Source: Naganishia liquefaciens
Lineage: Eukaryota; Basidiomycota; Tremellomycetes; Filobasidiales; Filobasidiaceae
Assembly (NCBI GenBank): GCA_013423385.1
Contig: BLZA01000058.1
Coordinates: forward strand, 248,001 to 312,000
Direction: 5' to 3'
Length of the DNA stretch: 64,000 nt
A program made the position numbers and the translations under genes. Shown here piece by piece: positions 45,898 through 56,500 of this stretch (the stretch's first letter is position 1; each line of letters starts with the position of its first letter). The notes below the pieces were generated by a model. The model saw nothing but the letters and a program-made list of their open reading frames with translations. It had not been told where the DNA came from and did not search any database.

Positions 45898-46832
45898 ATG
45901 TCCTACACCAACAAGATCATCCGAACCGCCAACGCTCCTCAGACTCCTCCCGATGAGATCGAGCAGACCGTTGCGCAGGCGTTGCTCGACCTCGAGAACA
46001 ACGTTCCCGAATTGAAGTCGGAGTTGCAGTTGTTGCAGATCTCGGCCGCCAAGGAGGTTGACGTCAAGGGTGGAAAGAAGGCTATCGTGGTCTTTGTGCC
46101 CGTGCCCATGTTGAAGGCCTTCCACAAGGTCCAGCAGCGGTAAGTTGAAAGTTTCGATGTGGGATGGGAAAGGATGGATGCGTGAGAGACGACGTCAAGT
46201 GGAGTCGACGGAGATCCTTTTCAGGATCACCTCCTCCATGTCGTGCTCGCTGGAATGCAAGGACCCGTCAGACGAAGCGGCTATCGTGCAAAGTCGAGTC
46301 GACGGAGAACCTTTTCAGGTTCACCTCCTCGATGCGAGAAACCCAGGACTGATCATCCCGTCCACAGACTTACCCGAGAACTCGAGAAGAAGCTCTCGGA
46401 CCGATACATCGTCTTCGTTGCCCAGCGACGAATGCTCCGAAAGGAATCCCGAAAGCAGAAGCTCGGCCAGAAGCGACCCCGATCCCGAACATTGACCGCC
46501 GTCCACGAGAAGATCCTCGAGGACCTCGTCTTCCCGTCCGAGATTGTTGGCAAGAGGACCCGTGTCGGTGTTGACGGTGGCAAGCTCATCCGAGCGTGAG
46601 TTTTGGCCTGTTTGCGAGAGACGTCTTGAGGTGTGCTGACGGATGGGGAACACAGTTACCTCGACTCCAAGGACAAGAACCTGCTCGAGTACAAGCTCGA
46701 CACCTTCTCGTCCGTCTACAGGAACTTGACCGGTACGTCTTTATCGTGTCTCCTGTCTATGGTACAATGCTGACATGGCATCGTCTTCCAGGCAAGGACG
46801 TCCACTTCGAGTTCCCCGTCCAGTCGGAATAA
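45898..46832 (+). CDS. RPS7: Ribosomal protein eS7 (RPS7)
   Basis: A 40S subunit protein. Four exons (45898..46139, 46368..46595, 46656..46732, 46792..46832) give 195 aa, the normal length. Conserved blocks are [100 protein letters not shown], and [11 protein letters not shown] at the end. The ATG lies in a strong context (AAAAATG). The first intron is 228 nt, four times the usual size, and holds a duplicated stem-loop described separately. The codon choice is the most biased in the window, as expected for a highly expressed gene. Confidence 0.97.
46210..46234 (+). repeat. eS7 intron stem-loop, copy 1
   Basis: GGAG-ATCC, loop TTTTCA, GGAT, a three-base bulge CAC, then CTCC. It lies in intron 1 of RPS7. 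The element contains a decoy-like 3' splice site (CCTTTTCAG). Confidence 0.75.
46304..46328 (+). repeat. eS7 intron stem-loop, copy 2
   Basis: GGAG-AACC, loop TTTTCA, GGTT, bulge CAC, CTCC. It lies exactly 94 nt after copy 1. Relative to copy 1, the T-to-A change in the 5' strand is matched by an A-to-T change in the 3' strand, so pairing is kept. Confidence 0.75.
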
Positions 46833-47200
46833 GCGAGTCGCCTCAAAAAACGGCTCCAGGCTATCTGGGACGGATGCATGGAATGACTTTCTCGTGGCAG
46901 CATATGTAGTAGGACGGTTGTACGCTATCGATCCCGTTACATCCTCTGGAGAGTGTACATGCATAGGTTCCGGATGGACAGCAGACCGCGTTGGGATTAC
47001 AGCTTTGGCGGGCACCAGGAATCTTCCCCCTTGAGCCGACTAATCTTGTTGCGAGTTTTGCTAGCTGTCTTGCTATTCCCTGCCCCAGGTGCGCCCCGCA
47101 CAATCCCCTTTTGTCACACGGGCTAGAGCGTACGGCGGGCTGAACAAAGCAGAGCCATCCGCGATCGACCTGCCGACTCGAGGCCTGCCCCTCACACGCC
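46833..47200. other. Intergenic gap
   Basis: eS7 3' flank and promoter of the bromodomain gene. Nothing else is recognised. Confidence 0.6.
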
Positions 47201-50200
47201 ATGTCCCAGCCTCAAGGCCTCAAGCTCAAGCTCAAGTTGCCGTCCTCTGCGTCGGCCGATCCATCACCGACCAGTGACGCAGCGACGGCGGGCAGCGGAG
47301 TCAAGCTCAAGTTGAATCTGGGCGGGGCAGGCATCAAGGCGTCGTCTGGTAGCGGTAATGGACATGCGCAGGATGGGAGGCAGGAGACGGAGCAGACGGA
47401 TGAAGTGGGTGATGCCGTAAAGGAGGCATCAGTTGAGGCGGGACATCCAACGACCAAGATCAAGCTGAACATTGGAAAACTCGCGAATCACACGCCGGAC
47501 ACGGACTCGACGTATCAAACCGCTTCGACTGCCTTGGAGCCCATCAAGCATCAGAATCAAGCAAGCGGAGACGGCTCCAGAAACGATACGGCAAGCGAAG
47601 ATACTCCAGCAAAAAGAGGTCGCGGTGCCGTAGCGGCTCGTGGGAAACGAGGGGTCTCGGGCGGTACGAGGGGTCGAGGTCGAGGCAGGCCGAGAGGCAG
47701 CGGCAAGGGTCGAGGCAAAGCGGCTGTCGAATCTGAAATCAACGCTGGAGACCTCGCTGGTGCCTTGGAAATGGATGGAGGGCCAATGGATGTCGACCAG
47801 GCGCCAGTGGAAAGTGCTGCAGAGAAACCTCAAGTCGCGCCTGCAGCCGTAATGCAGCCCACTGTTAAGCAGGATTGTGAAAACGCCCCATCTTCCACAA
47901 GCGTACAAGCTGATAATGACAGCGTTGCACCTACCACAAACGTCAATGCAATCGAATCCGAACCGAACACAAATCGACCTGCCACGCCTGCTATCGTTCA
48001 ACCACCACCGGCCACGGCACCCACGACATCCGTCACATTCGCCATTCCCTCGCCGGAACTATCCCCTGCACCAAGTCCGCCCTTGAACCCAACGTCACAA
48101 CTCCCTACACCCACCATCGTACCGCTCACGCTTCCGCGTCGATCCGTATCCGTCATGTCGGCCTCAGGAAATCCCGCGACCGAGGGATCCGCGCCGATGA
48201 CGATGACCCCGGACACAGGCACGCCCACGGGCGGAATAGACGAGCCGACAGAGGCGATGCTGGCGGATGCAGCGGCGACGGGCAGGGTGTTGTTCATGGG
48301 CAAGGGTAGACCGTATCTTCGTGCCAAGAAGCCGCTAAAGGACGTGCTGCGCAAGGTGTTGGCGGATATCAAGCGCAAGGACTCGGTGAGTGCCAGAAGA
48401 TCCGTACAAGCAATGCTGCCAGGCTGACGAGAATCGAACAGTACGGGCTATTTTTGGAGCCGGTCGATCAGGAGGAGTTTCCGGGGTACCTGGATATGAT
48501 CGGAGGGCCGGACAATGCGATGGATCTCGCCACCATGAATGAAAAGCTGGAGGCCGGGCGGTATCGGACCGTTGATCAATTCGAGGTGAGCCTTCCATCA
48601 CCTTCGAAGACGCGCCCAGACTGACGAGAACGCGCGTCAGAGCGACATTGAAAAAATGATTCGAGCAGCGCAAATATTCAATCCCGACGATTCCCTCGTG
48701 CACCGCGAGGCGGAAAAGATCAAGACGCTAGCCGAAAAGCATATTGCCAAGAATCGACCTCTGATTCGAACGCCATCGCCTTCGCCGGAACCGGTCGGAA
48801 GGCGTGCGGATGTCATGTCCCGGATGTCTACTGGTCTTGGCGGATCGACGCCATTCGAAGGGACGCCGCTCTCGAATGGTCGTTCCGTATCGCCCGGGGC
48901 GGAAGCAGATGGCACGTCTAAACGCGGAGCCATTATTGACGATCTACCGCCACATCAGCTGATTCCCGAGCAAATGCTGGATTACCCGCCCAATACAGAC
49001 ATCGCTTTGACTGTCGGATGGTATCTCACCGGCGGCAAACGGCTACGTAGTAGAAAGGAACAACGCGCCAAGGAGAAATGGGATGGACAGTGGCGAGAAT
49101 GGTATACGACGGGTGACCGCAATCTACGTGAAGCCGATGACCTATTCGACCTTTTCGAACGCGGGTTTGACGTCGAGTCGCGCGGCGAGAAACTTGTGGT
49201 ACCACGGACGATTGACTGGTCGGACGAAGCAATGCGCTCTCACGACATCTGGCAGCCTCAACCGACGTATACAGGATTCGAGCACGAAGAACGTGCCCCC
49301 AAGATCCCGATGCGGCCGGTAGATCATTGGGATTTCGGCAGGTATCAGTCGTTGCCTGAGGCGTATGGCTGGAGCGCAACGCGACCGGTTGGTTTGGACA
49401 GGGGAGATTTTGTCAACAAGGTCAAGCTGGATCTTCGCCCGCCGGAATTTGGACCGCAGGGCGCACAGTATGCGTCGTGGTTGAGACCAGAGGAGGATCC
49501 GCTGCGGTACCTCAAGGTCGTCAGTACGGGCGAAGATGTGGTTGGCGAGGCTTATCTAAAGTCAGTCGACGCCTTTGTGCGCGGAGCAGAGGAGAACGCC
49601 AAGAGGAATTGGAATGTGATGCGCGAAGAGGAAGAGTCAAGGAAAAAGGTCAAGGTAGAGGAGAATGCGCAGGCAGAGGATCAAAAAGATTTGGGTCTGG
49701 GCAAATCCCTAGGCCAATACGTTGCGACGGATTGGCGTGGGGGAATGTTCAGTCGCAAGATGCAACGGACAATCGATCTCGCCACCAAGGCGTACAAGCT
49801 TCTGCGCACGGAGGCCCGTGTGCCGGATTCGAGAAAGGCCAAGGCGTCGCCCGTGCCAGTCAAGCTCGAGGACATGGAACTCGTCATCATGAAGGCGCTC
49901 GTACAAGAGATCTCTGCCAAGATTCCGATACGGCAAGAAGTCTTGGAATGGGCAGCGCGCAAGGATGGCCTCGAGCTCGCGGCGCTCCTGCAGCAGATCC
50001 AAGACTTTTCCGCCACGGGTCCCAACGGCGGCCCGCCGAGCGCGCCGGCGGAACGGGCAAAATGGTTTACGGATTCGTTAAAGTTTACTGGTGACCAAAT
50101 TGTGCGCGAATCCAAGCGGCTGGTGGAGAAGGCTCGTGAACGCGGTGGGTCTGGTGAGCTTGACGGGGAGGATCTTCAAAGGATCAGAGAAATTCGATTG

Positions 50201-50383
50201 AACCTCGTAAGTGTCCTTCTGACATAGAACCCTGTATTCTGACCCTGCCTGGTGTGACAGCTCGGTCTTGCCAAAAATGTCCCCGTGCATGAACTTCGCC
50301 CGATGAGCAAGGATGAGGCGGCGCGGTTACCGCCGGCCGTACGGAATCTCATCAAGATTTTGCCCGATAAGCCGGTAAAGTAG
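47201..50383 (+). CDS. Bromodomain protein (BRD7/BRD9-like chromatin factor)
   Basis: Four exons (47201..48385, 48442..48585, 48641..50206, 50261..50383) give 1005 aa. The N-terminus repeats a KLKLKL/KLNL motif (LKLKLKL, VKLKLNL, IKLNIG), followed by an RGRGRPRG AT-hook-like stretch near residue 160 and a long Pro/Thr-rich linker. The bromodomain spans about residues 375-475: KPLKDVLRKVLADI, YGLFLEPVD, FPGYLDMIGGPDNAMDLATMNEKL, YRTVDQFESDIEKMIRAAQIFN. The acetyl-lysine-binding Asn is near residue 457 (FNPDD). After it come a tryptophan-rich conserved block and a helical C-terminus. The overall order resembles BRD7/BRD9 or SWI/SNF- and RSC-associated bromodomain subunits, but the precise complex is inference. 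Confidence 0.88.
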
Positions 50384-50863
50384 ATGTCGTTACCACATGT
50401 TTCTGTAGCGAGCATTATGCATGATCATGGTACTGAATGAGAACATGCGGTTGCGGAGCAACCTTGGCTTTGTCAGGGGACGCCGCCGGGAGATGTGAAT
50501 TGGAGCACCGGCCTGTGGCGGTGTATGTAAGACGATACTTACGAATCATGTGCCTGCCTTGAACTTGAAGCTGGCACATTGGCATCATAATTGTGATTTT
50601 CCACGGGTCGACGAGACTAGGTGGTGCACGTATTATTCTGTCGGCACCAGATGCTACGCTTGTGATATTTGGGAGTAGTACTGGTAATCCCGAGGGCAAA
50701 AATGAGCGCAAAGCCAGTCGCAAAAGCACCTAAAAATTGCGAAATGCCCCTGGTATGTCTCGGATTCGTCCGCACGAAGCATCCACCCACCATGGCTACC
50801 ATTCAACGATCAATCTTACGCTGCCATGTCTGCGACCCGTCATCGGCATGTAGTGGGACCAAG
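50384..50863. other. Intergenic gap / RIB7 upstream region
   Basis: The RIB7 frame stays open upstream to about 50669, with an alternative ATG at 50792. No separate gene is recognised. Confidence 0.55.
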
Positions 50864-51986
50864 ATGCCGCCACCCGCATTTCTCCTCCAGGCTTTGGCCC
50901 ATGATGAGTCCCATCCACTCATTACTCTCACCTATGCCCAATCCCTCGACGCCAGCATCGCCGGGCGTAATCGAGAGCAGATACGGCTCAGCGGGGAAGA
51001 GAGCATGCTCATGACGCACTGGTAAGCTACCTTCCGTAATATAAAGACCTTTGAAGTGAGCGCTGAAGTAGAAAATGCAGGATGAGAACTCTGCATGATG
51101 GGATAATGGTGGGAGTTGGAACAGCTATTGCGGATGATCCGAGGTTGAATGGTGAGTCTAAGGGCGATCAACCAGCAGCATCGCTATATAAAAAGCCATG
51201 AAGGGATCTGTAGCCGTGTCTGCAGGATGGCTAGAAGCGACTGGTGTGCTGTCAACGATGGGTACCATCGCTTCTTCTAGACAAACGCCCTTTTACTTTG
51301 GCCAATTTTAATTTCAGCTGACCCTCTTCTGAACCATTCACCAGTTCGACTCCTGCCTCAGGCAGAACACTCCCGCACACCACAGCCAATCATTCTTGAC
51401 CCGAAATGCCGTCTCCCAACAACAGCTCGCCTCTTCACGACACTAAAAGATCCAGAAACGCCGCATGCCAAGCCGCCGTGGATTATCTGTCGGAAAGACA
51501 ACGCCAACTTTAATGACCTCGGTGACGATGGCTTCCAGAGGCGCAGACAAGCACTAGTAGAGGCTGGAGCACGCTTGCTCGAAGTCGACATGCGGGATGA
51601 CAGTGCGTGTTCCCCCTGGATCCTGCACAAATTATCCTAACAAGTTTGTGTCCTCAGACCGCCTGGATCTCAGCAAGCTGCCCTCGTTACTCGAGGAACT
51701 GGGAATCAAGAGCCTCATGGTCGAAGGCGGGGCAGAAATCATCCGTCAATTCGCCGCCTATCGGATACCGAACGATATGCGACTCGAAGAAAATCCGCAT
51801 CGGCTCATGACCAAAGCGCGGCCACTGGTAGATCGGCTGATTGTCACTGTTGCACCGGTCTTCGTCCCTGATGGATACTCGGTGCGATCGTTACCGGGCG
51901 AGAAGGCGGCTGAGAGCATGCATGAGCATGTTCGGACCGAGATATCAGGACGCGATGCGGTCATGGTGTTTCGAGCGAAGAAGTGA
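50864..51986 (+). CDS. RIB7: Diaminohydroxyphosphoribosylamino-pyrimidine reductase (RIB7)
   Basis: RIB7 reduces the ribosyl group of 2,5-diamino-6-ribosylamino-pyrimidinone 5'-phosphate with NADPH, the second step of fungal riboflavin synthesis. Four exons (50864..51021, 51081..51151, 51318..51602, 51658..51986) give 280 aa. The family order is clear: LITLTYAQSLDASIAG, ESMLMTHWLRTLHDGIMVGVGTAIADDPRLN, PQPIILDPKCRLP, PPWIICRK, then LGIKSLMVEGGAEIIRQF and VDRLIVTVAPVFVPDG. An in-frame upstream ATG at 50792 would add 24 residues; I prefer 50864 because conserved sequence starts soon after. The second intron is 166 nt, longer than most. No other riboflavin gene is nearby. Confidence 0.94.
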
Positions 51987-52440
51987 GCGTCCAGCGATTT
52001 GATCCTGGGTTGTGTGAAGTGAGCATTGGTCAGCATTGATAACCAAAGGTTCTTGTGCAATTCTTCGAATTCGAAACTCGATGCACAGGTCTTTTCGTCC
52101 CCAGAGCCCGGTGCACTCTGGTGTATCTCCTGGTCAAAGTTGTCTATTAAATTGGGATGCAAATCGAGGACACTGGAAGTGGCATGCTCGGGGCCCTGAA
52201 CTGAGATTACAATCTCGTTGTGCGGCTTAGTGTAAATTGCTGTGAGGCAGGCCAAGCCATCAAGCTGTCCGCCGGCTGGGACAAAGTCAGTGATGTCTCT
52301 CCTGGCGCTAGAGGAACTCTTGAAGCAGTTATGACTATGTAGTCCCCATACAACAGTTTGCACGGGTTTGGCAAAGATGACGCTCCGCAGAGAGTCCGCG
52401 CCAGCCGTTACAAGTTAATTTTACAAGAATACATTAATCG
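51987..52440. other. Intergenic gap between convergent genes
   Basis: 3' flanks of RIB7 and of the Ser-rich gene. Nothing else is recognised. Confidence 0.6.
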
Positions 52441-54459
52441 TTACGGCAGATCCTCCACTGAGCTCTCCGGTCCTTCCGCCACGCTCATCCTCTTCAGACT
52501 TTGCGATAAATTTGAAGGCCCGACAGTTCCACCCATCTCTCCCGCCGCCCCGTCCCTCAGCGGCGGATTCAAGCTCGGCGAATATCTCGCATGTACGGAC
52601 GCGAGCGAGAAGGACCCACGCTGCACTCCATTCACCGCAACGCCCGTCCTCCCGGCGCCGCTGAAGCTGCTTTCCCCACTCTCCCACGATCCACGACGTC
52701 GCATTGCCGTTACGCTTGCGCGATCGTCCCACCCCGAACGATCATCGTGTGAGCGCAGCGAGGCATTGCCTAGGTGTGTAGTTCCTGGTGCGCCCGTGTT
52801 GATGCTTGATGAGTGGCCACCGTTCGTAGTGGCCGGAGTGCTGGTCGGATTAAAGTAATAGCTCGAGTGGCGATCAAAATAGCTTACAGCGCGATGGCGT
52901 GACGAGGAGTTGGCGTCGTGCATCGGTGTCTGTTCCGCCACGTACCGGTACGGTTCTTCTTCCTCGTCCACATGAAGCCCCGGCGTCAGATCATATTCGT
53001 ACGCTCCGAGTCTCGGCGTCGCGGCACTCGCTGCGAGCTCAAGCGGCGGTCCCAATAGATCTGGTTCCTCGCGTGCGACACCGGGCTGAGCAAATTCCGA
53101 ACTGGCAAGCGTGACCAGGCTCGCGTTCGCTTCGGGCGGTGCAAAGGGCCGAGGATTATCGCGCGGATGAGGATGGCTGTGCCGCGGGACATGACAAGGG
53201 TAGAAAGAGTTTGTTGATGGCGGTGACGATGACGCCGGGCTGGGACGGTCGAGCGGTCGTTCAAGAATTGATCGTCTACTCACTTGCTGCTGCCCTGTCT
53301 GATTCGCCGTGATACTCGTCCCAAATGGACTCGGGACCGACGGACTGGCCGAAAGCCCGGAATCCCAGGTCAATGTCCGATGGATTTGTGACCCGCCTCG
53401 AGCGGTGTTCATCGGCGCTGAAGTGACTGATGGGGGCACGGCTTGCGCGATGTGCGCTACCCGCTGAGGCAAGAAATCCAGACTGCCGAGGATCGTGGTC
53501 GGCCGCGTATCGACACTGCGCGTCCTTGACGCACCGTCATTTGTCCAAGTGCGCGATGGTGCGCCAAAGGAGGAATAGGTCGTGGCTGTTGTGGATTGCG
53601 AGTCCCTTCGCATATGCTGTGATGGTCGTGATGGGGACAAGGTTTCATGCCGAGACGCGGCGCGGATCCCATCTGTGCTGCTTATTGATTGCGCGACCGA
53701 TGTTCTTCGGATTGAATGCGGGACTGACGATCTTCCGGGTGAAGGCGGGAATGGACGTAACGATGCATCTTCATCCGCCATCACACTGGGCACGAACGAT
53801 CTTGCGTCCGGGTCATTCACATCGAGGTAAGATGCCGCGAGTGAATGTTCCGTTGAGCCGCGGGCGGAACCGTCATCGGAACTGATCAAGGAAGATGCGG
53901 GCGAGCGGGAGGAGCGCGTCATGAACGTTTCGGCTCGAGGGATCTGGACATGCGGGGTCGTATATGGCGGCGAGAATAGCGGTATGAGACGACTCGAGCG
54001 GATGCTCTTGAATGACTTGACTGATGCCGTCCGAATGTGCGACGACCGACGTCGCATCGCATCATTACTCGCCGTCGTCTGTTGATCCCTTCCCGCTTTC
54101 ACTAATGCTTTCCCGTTCGACGACGACACCTGAGACCGGAAGGACTTGTCTTTGCTACTCTTGCCTCCTCTACCCATCGTCGGCCTCGACATGGTACTCC
54201 CGCGTGTTCCCGCGCCCGGAGGATCCAGCCGCATACCATGGCCCAGCTTACGAAACCAGTCCATGATTGGCTTGCTGCCCGTGCCGGCCGCCGTTCCACC
54301 GCCGGTAGTTGGAGCTGAATATCGTGGCTTGACTGATTCAAGTGTCTGCGCTCTGATGTGTGATAACGGCAGCGGCGAGACGAGCGGCCGGAGTGCGTGT
54401 GATGAGGGATTCCGACGTGAGCGAGAAGTGAAGGTGCTTTCCGTAGCCGGAGCGTGCAT
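52441..54459 (-). CDS. Large serine-rich disordered protein, unknown function
   Basis: An uninterrupted frame of 672 codons begins at ATG 54459. The protein is Ser/Arg/Pro/Thr-rich throughout, with many RRxS and SP sites (RRRSSHIRTASVKSFKS, RRTSVAQS, RRGSWESGES) that look like basophilic and proline-directed kinase targets. A short recognisable-looking helix is MDWFRKLGHGMRLD near residue 65. Tyr-rich SYYFNP and PYRYV lie toward the C-terminus. No enzyme domain is seen. A probable intron (GTGAGT...GCAG, donor near 54517, acceptor near 54467) lies just upstream. The exon above it encodes a hydrophobic stretch in one frame (AVVSAVFSVAGLFLNAQS), so a membrane-anchored N-terminus is possible, although an in-frame stop precedes ATG 54459 in its own frame. 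Confidence 0.75.
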   Translation of the reverse strand: MHAPATESTFTSRSRRNPSSHALRPLVSPLPLSHIRAQTLESVKPRYSAPTTGGGTAAGTGSKPIMDWFRKLGHGMRLDPPGAGTRGSTMSRPTMGRGGKSSKDKSFRSQVSSSNGKALVKAGRDQQTTASNDAMRRRSSHIRTASVKSFKSIRSSRLIPLFSPPYTTPHVQIPRAETFMTRSSRSPASSLISSDDGSARGSTEHSLAASYLDVNDPDARSFVPSVMADEDASLRPFPPSPGRSSVPHSIRRTSVAQSISSTDGIRAASRHETLSPSRPSQHMRRDSQSTTATTYSSFGAPSRTWTNDGASRTRSVDTRPTTILGSLDFLPQRVAHIAQAVPPSVTSAPMNTARGGSQIHRTLTWDSGLSASPSVPSPFGTSITANQTGQQQVSRRSILERPLDRPSPASSSPPSTNSFYPCHVPRHSHPHPRDNPRPFAPPEANASLVTLASSEFAQPGVAREEPDLLGPPLELAASAATPRLGAYEYDLTPGLHVDEEEEPYRYVAEQTPMHDANSSSRHRAVSYFDRHSSYYFNPTSTPATTNGGHSSSINTGAPGTTHLGNASLRSHDDRSGWDDRASVTAMRRRGSWESGESSFSGAGRTGVAVNGVQRGSFSLASVHARYSPSLNPPLRDGAAGEMGGTVGPSNLSQSLKRMSVAEGPESSVEDLP

Positions 54460-54795
54460 TCAAGGCTGCATGATGTCAGCGCGGCCGTGTGCGAGTGAAA
54501 TCAGTTGGAACTGACTCACGATTGAGCGTTGAGGAACAGCCCGGCGACGGAGAACACAGCAGACACAACTGCAGATGGCGATACTCGCTGCGACTCAACC
54601 AGGTTCACCTTGAACGCCGGCGATGCTTTACGAATGATAAATAACTCCGAGACGCGCGAAATCTATTTCGGCGGCTATTTCGGCATCGCGCTTTGCTCTC
54701 ATTTCGTGCCATTTAGAGACATGCTGGGGCCCATACAATGACAGTCCGTCTAGGGCCTCCAGCATTCGCTCCGGCTCTACATGCATCTCACAACC
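54460..54795. other. Gap upstream of Ser-rich gene
   Basis: Contains the probable 5' intron of the Ser-rich gene and possibly an upstream exon encoding a hydrophobic segment. It ends at the PEX10 stop. No independent gene is recognised. Confidence 0.45.
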
Positions 54796-56200
54796 CTACA
54801 GATTATACGCCGGTATCAACCGCTCGAGCCTCAACGCCTGCCTACATAACGGACACTCTTTCTGCGAGAGACACTGTCCATTAGCTCCCCTCGCACGCTG
54901 GAGAAGAGACGACCAAAGAACTTTACCTTTTCGTGACCCCATTCCTGGATACAGCTCCAGCAAAACACATGTCCGCATTCCGTCACGCATGTTCCACCAC
55001 TTTCCGGAGAAACGCCGCGGGGGGAGAGGCAGAGCGGGCATTGTCGGTCTGGTAGGGTGAGATCTGACGTAGAAAGAATCGTTTGAGGCTTTGTTGCGGT
55101 AGTGGCGATGGGTGCGTCGTCGATCTTGTAAGGGCCTTGATGTGTGCCCGGTTCCTTGTCATCGGTTTTTGTGTCCATCGTCGGAGGTGGTGTGCGATCC
55201 TGGGAGGAACCGCTGAATGTGCTTGATACGATTTTTGCAAGTAACGGGATGGCCATGATGATTCCCACGGCTTCGTAACCGCGCGCTCCATCACGTCGTT
55301 CGGGCACAGGCGTAATCTGTTAAAATGTCCCCTCGTCAATCGCCTCTCAAAGAGCTGCTCCAGCAAACTCACATATCGCATTCCTAATAAACTCTTACTC
55401 CAATCCACGTTCCATCCCCTCAGCAAGAACCAGACAAACCACGCCTCGGGCGCGCGCTGGACCCATTCAGATCCCACTAGATGACGGAGTTTATCACGGC
55501 GGGTCTCGACGCCCGTTGTCGTAGATGCTGGTCTCCGAGCGAGGAATTTACAGAGCGTGCGCCAAAGCGTGGGGCCAAAGGCGAGGCTGATGACAGAGAG
55601 GAGACGGCGCTGTCCGGGACCCCAACATGATGGTGATCAGTACGAGAGCGAAGGTTTTCTTCGCAAACCTACGATTCGAGACGGGAAATTGTTACGCTTG
55701 ACGGCGTACGGCAGAATTTCGACGTATTCCTCACCGAGCGTTTGGGAGGCTAATGACGGGATAACATCAGAAACCGCTCGCCGCCGGAAAAGGACGGAAC
55801 GAGGCTGGACATACCAGAAGCAAAGGTCAAGCCAAAGTACAACAGCTTTGTGAGCACCTGCAAAGTCTCTCCTCGCGCAAGAACCCATTGCGAGCCTACC
55901 AGAAATTCATTCAGGAAACCCGTCCCCCCTTGCTCAGCACGCGCTCAGCACAAGACTAACCTCGGAAATTCCTCGCCACATCTGTCACGAGCTCCTGTAG
56001 CCGTGACACATGATCGCTATCACGTTGATGCGACCTGACTATCGACCCGAGCAATGTCAGGATCTCTTGCGCATGAGTCGTCAGGGGAACCGCAACTCAC
56101 GGATTTGTTCTGGGTCGGCGTAGCGGTATCCCGCGTCCGCCGAGTCTTGGGTCACTTCGGCGGGCGGAGGGTCCGGGAGAGTATAACCCGTGGATTCCAT
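54796..56200 (-). CDS. PEX10: Peroxisomal RING E3 ligase PEX10
   Basis: PEX10 with PEX2 and PEX12 forms the peroxisomal membrane ubiquitin-ligase channel that recycles PEX5. Seven exons (56200..56101, 56038..55961, 55895..55815, 55749..55673, 55609..55373, 55316..54927, 54861..54796) give 342 aa. The N-terminus has PEQILRSHQRD, HVSRLQELV and TLGEEYVEILP. Hydrophobic segments follow (LLSVISLAFGPTLW, PEAWFVWFLLRGW, VGIIMAIPLLAKIV). A C-terminal RING finger reads CPLC...CVTECGHVFCWSCIQEW...CPLCRQ, with the last cysteine pair in the final exon, and the protein ends LERLIPAYNL. The 5'-most intron uses a GTGAGTT donor, and the fourth uses GTAGGT. It is divergent from TAF9, with 300 bp between start codons. 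Confidence 0.95.
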
Positions 56201-56500
56201 CTTATGAAGGAGGGCAGTGGTAAGGTGGAACGAGGAAGGGCCAGGGATGAAGCATAGTTGAACAACGGATGGTTCAAGACGGCTCGCCCGGATGATCGAT
56301 AGCCGGCGGGTCGCGTTCCGGAGATATCCGTCTATTTTAGCGGAAAAACAGATCAAAAAGTAACGTTTTTCGCTAAAGATGGGGAAATGCGCACAGTATA
56401 TCCGTGGTTTCGTTGTGAAGACAGACTACCTTGTAGATCAGATCAACGTTACAAGACGACACTTGGCTCGGTCCGTATCTCGCCATACCGCTCCACCGCC
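56201..56500. promoter_or_regulatory. Divergent promoter, PEX10 / TAF9
   Basis: Three hundred bases between two outward-facing start codons. Nothing specific is recognised. Confidence 0.5.

Noticed and set aside
46145-46599. ORFs running through the eS7 first intron
   Set aside because: Conserved eS7 sequence requires this intron to be removed, and the ORFs are in other frames.
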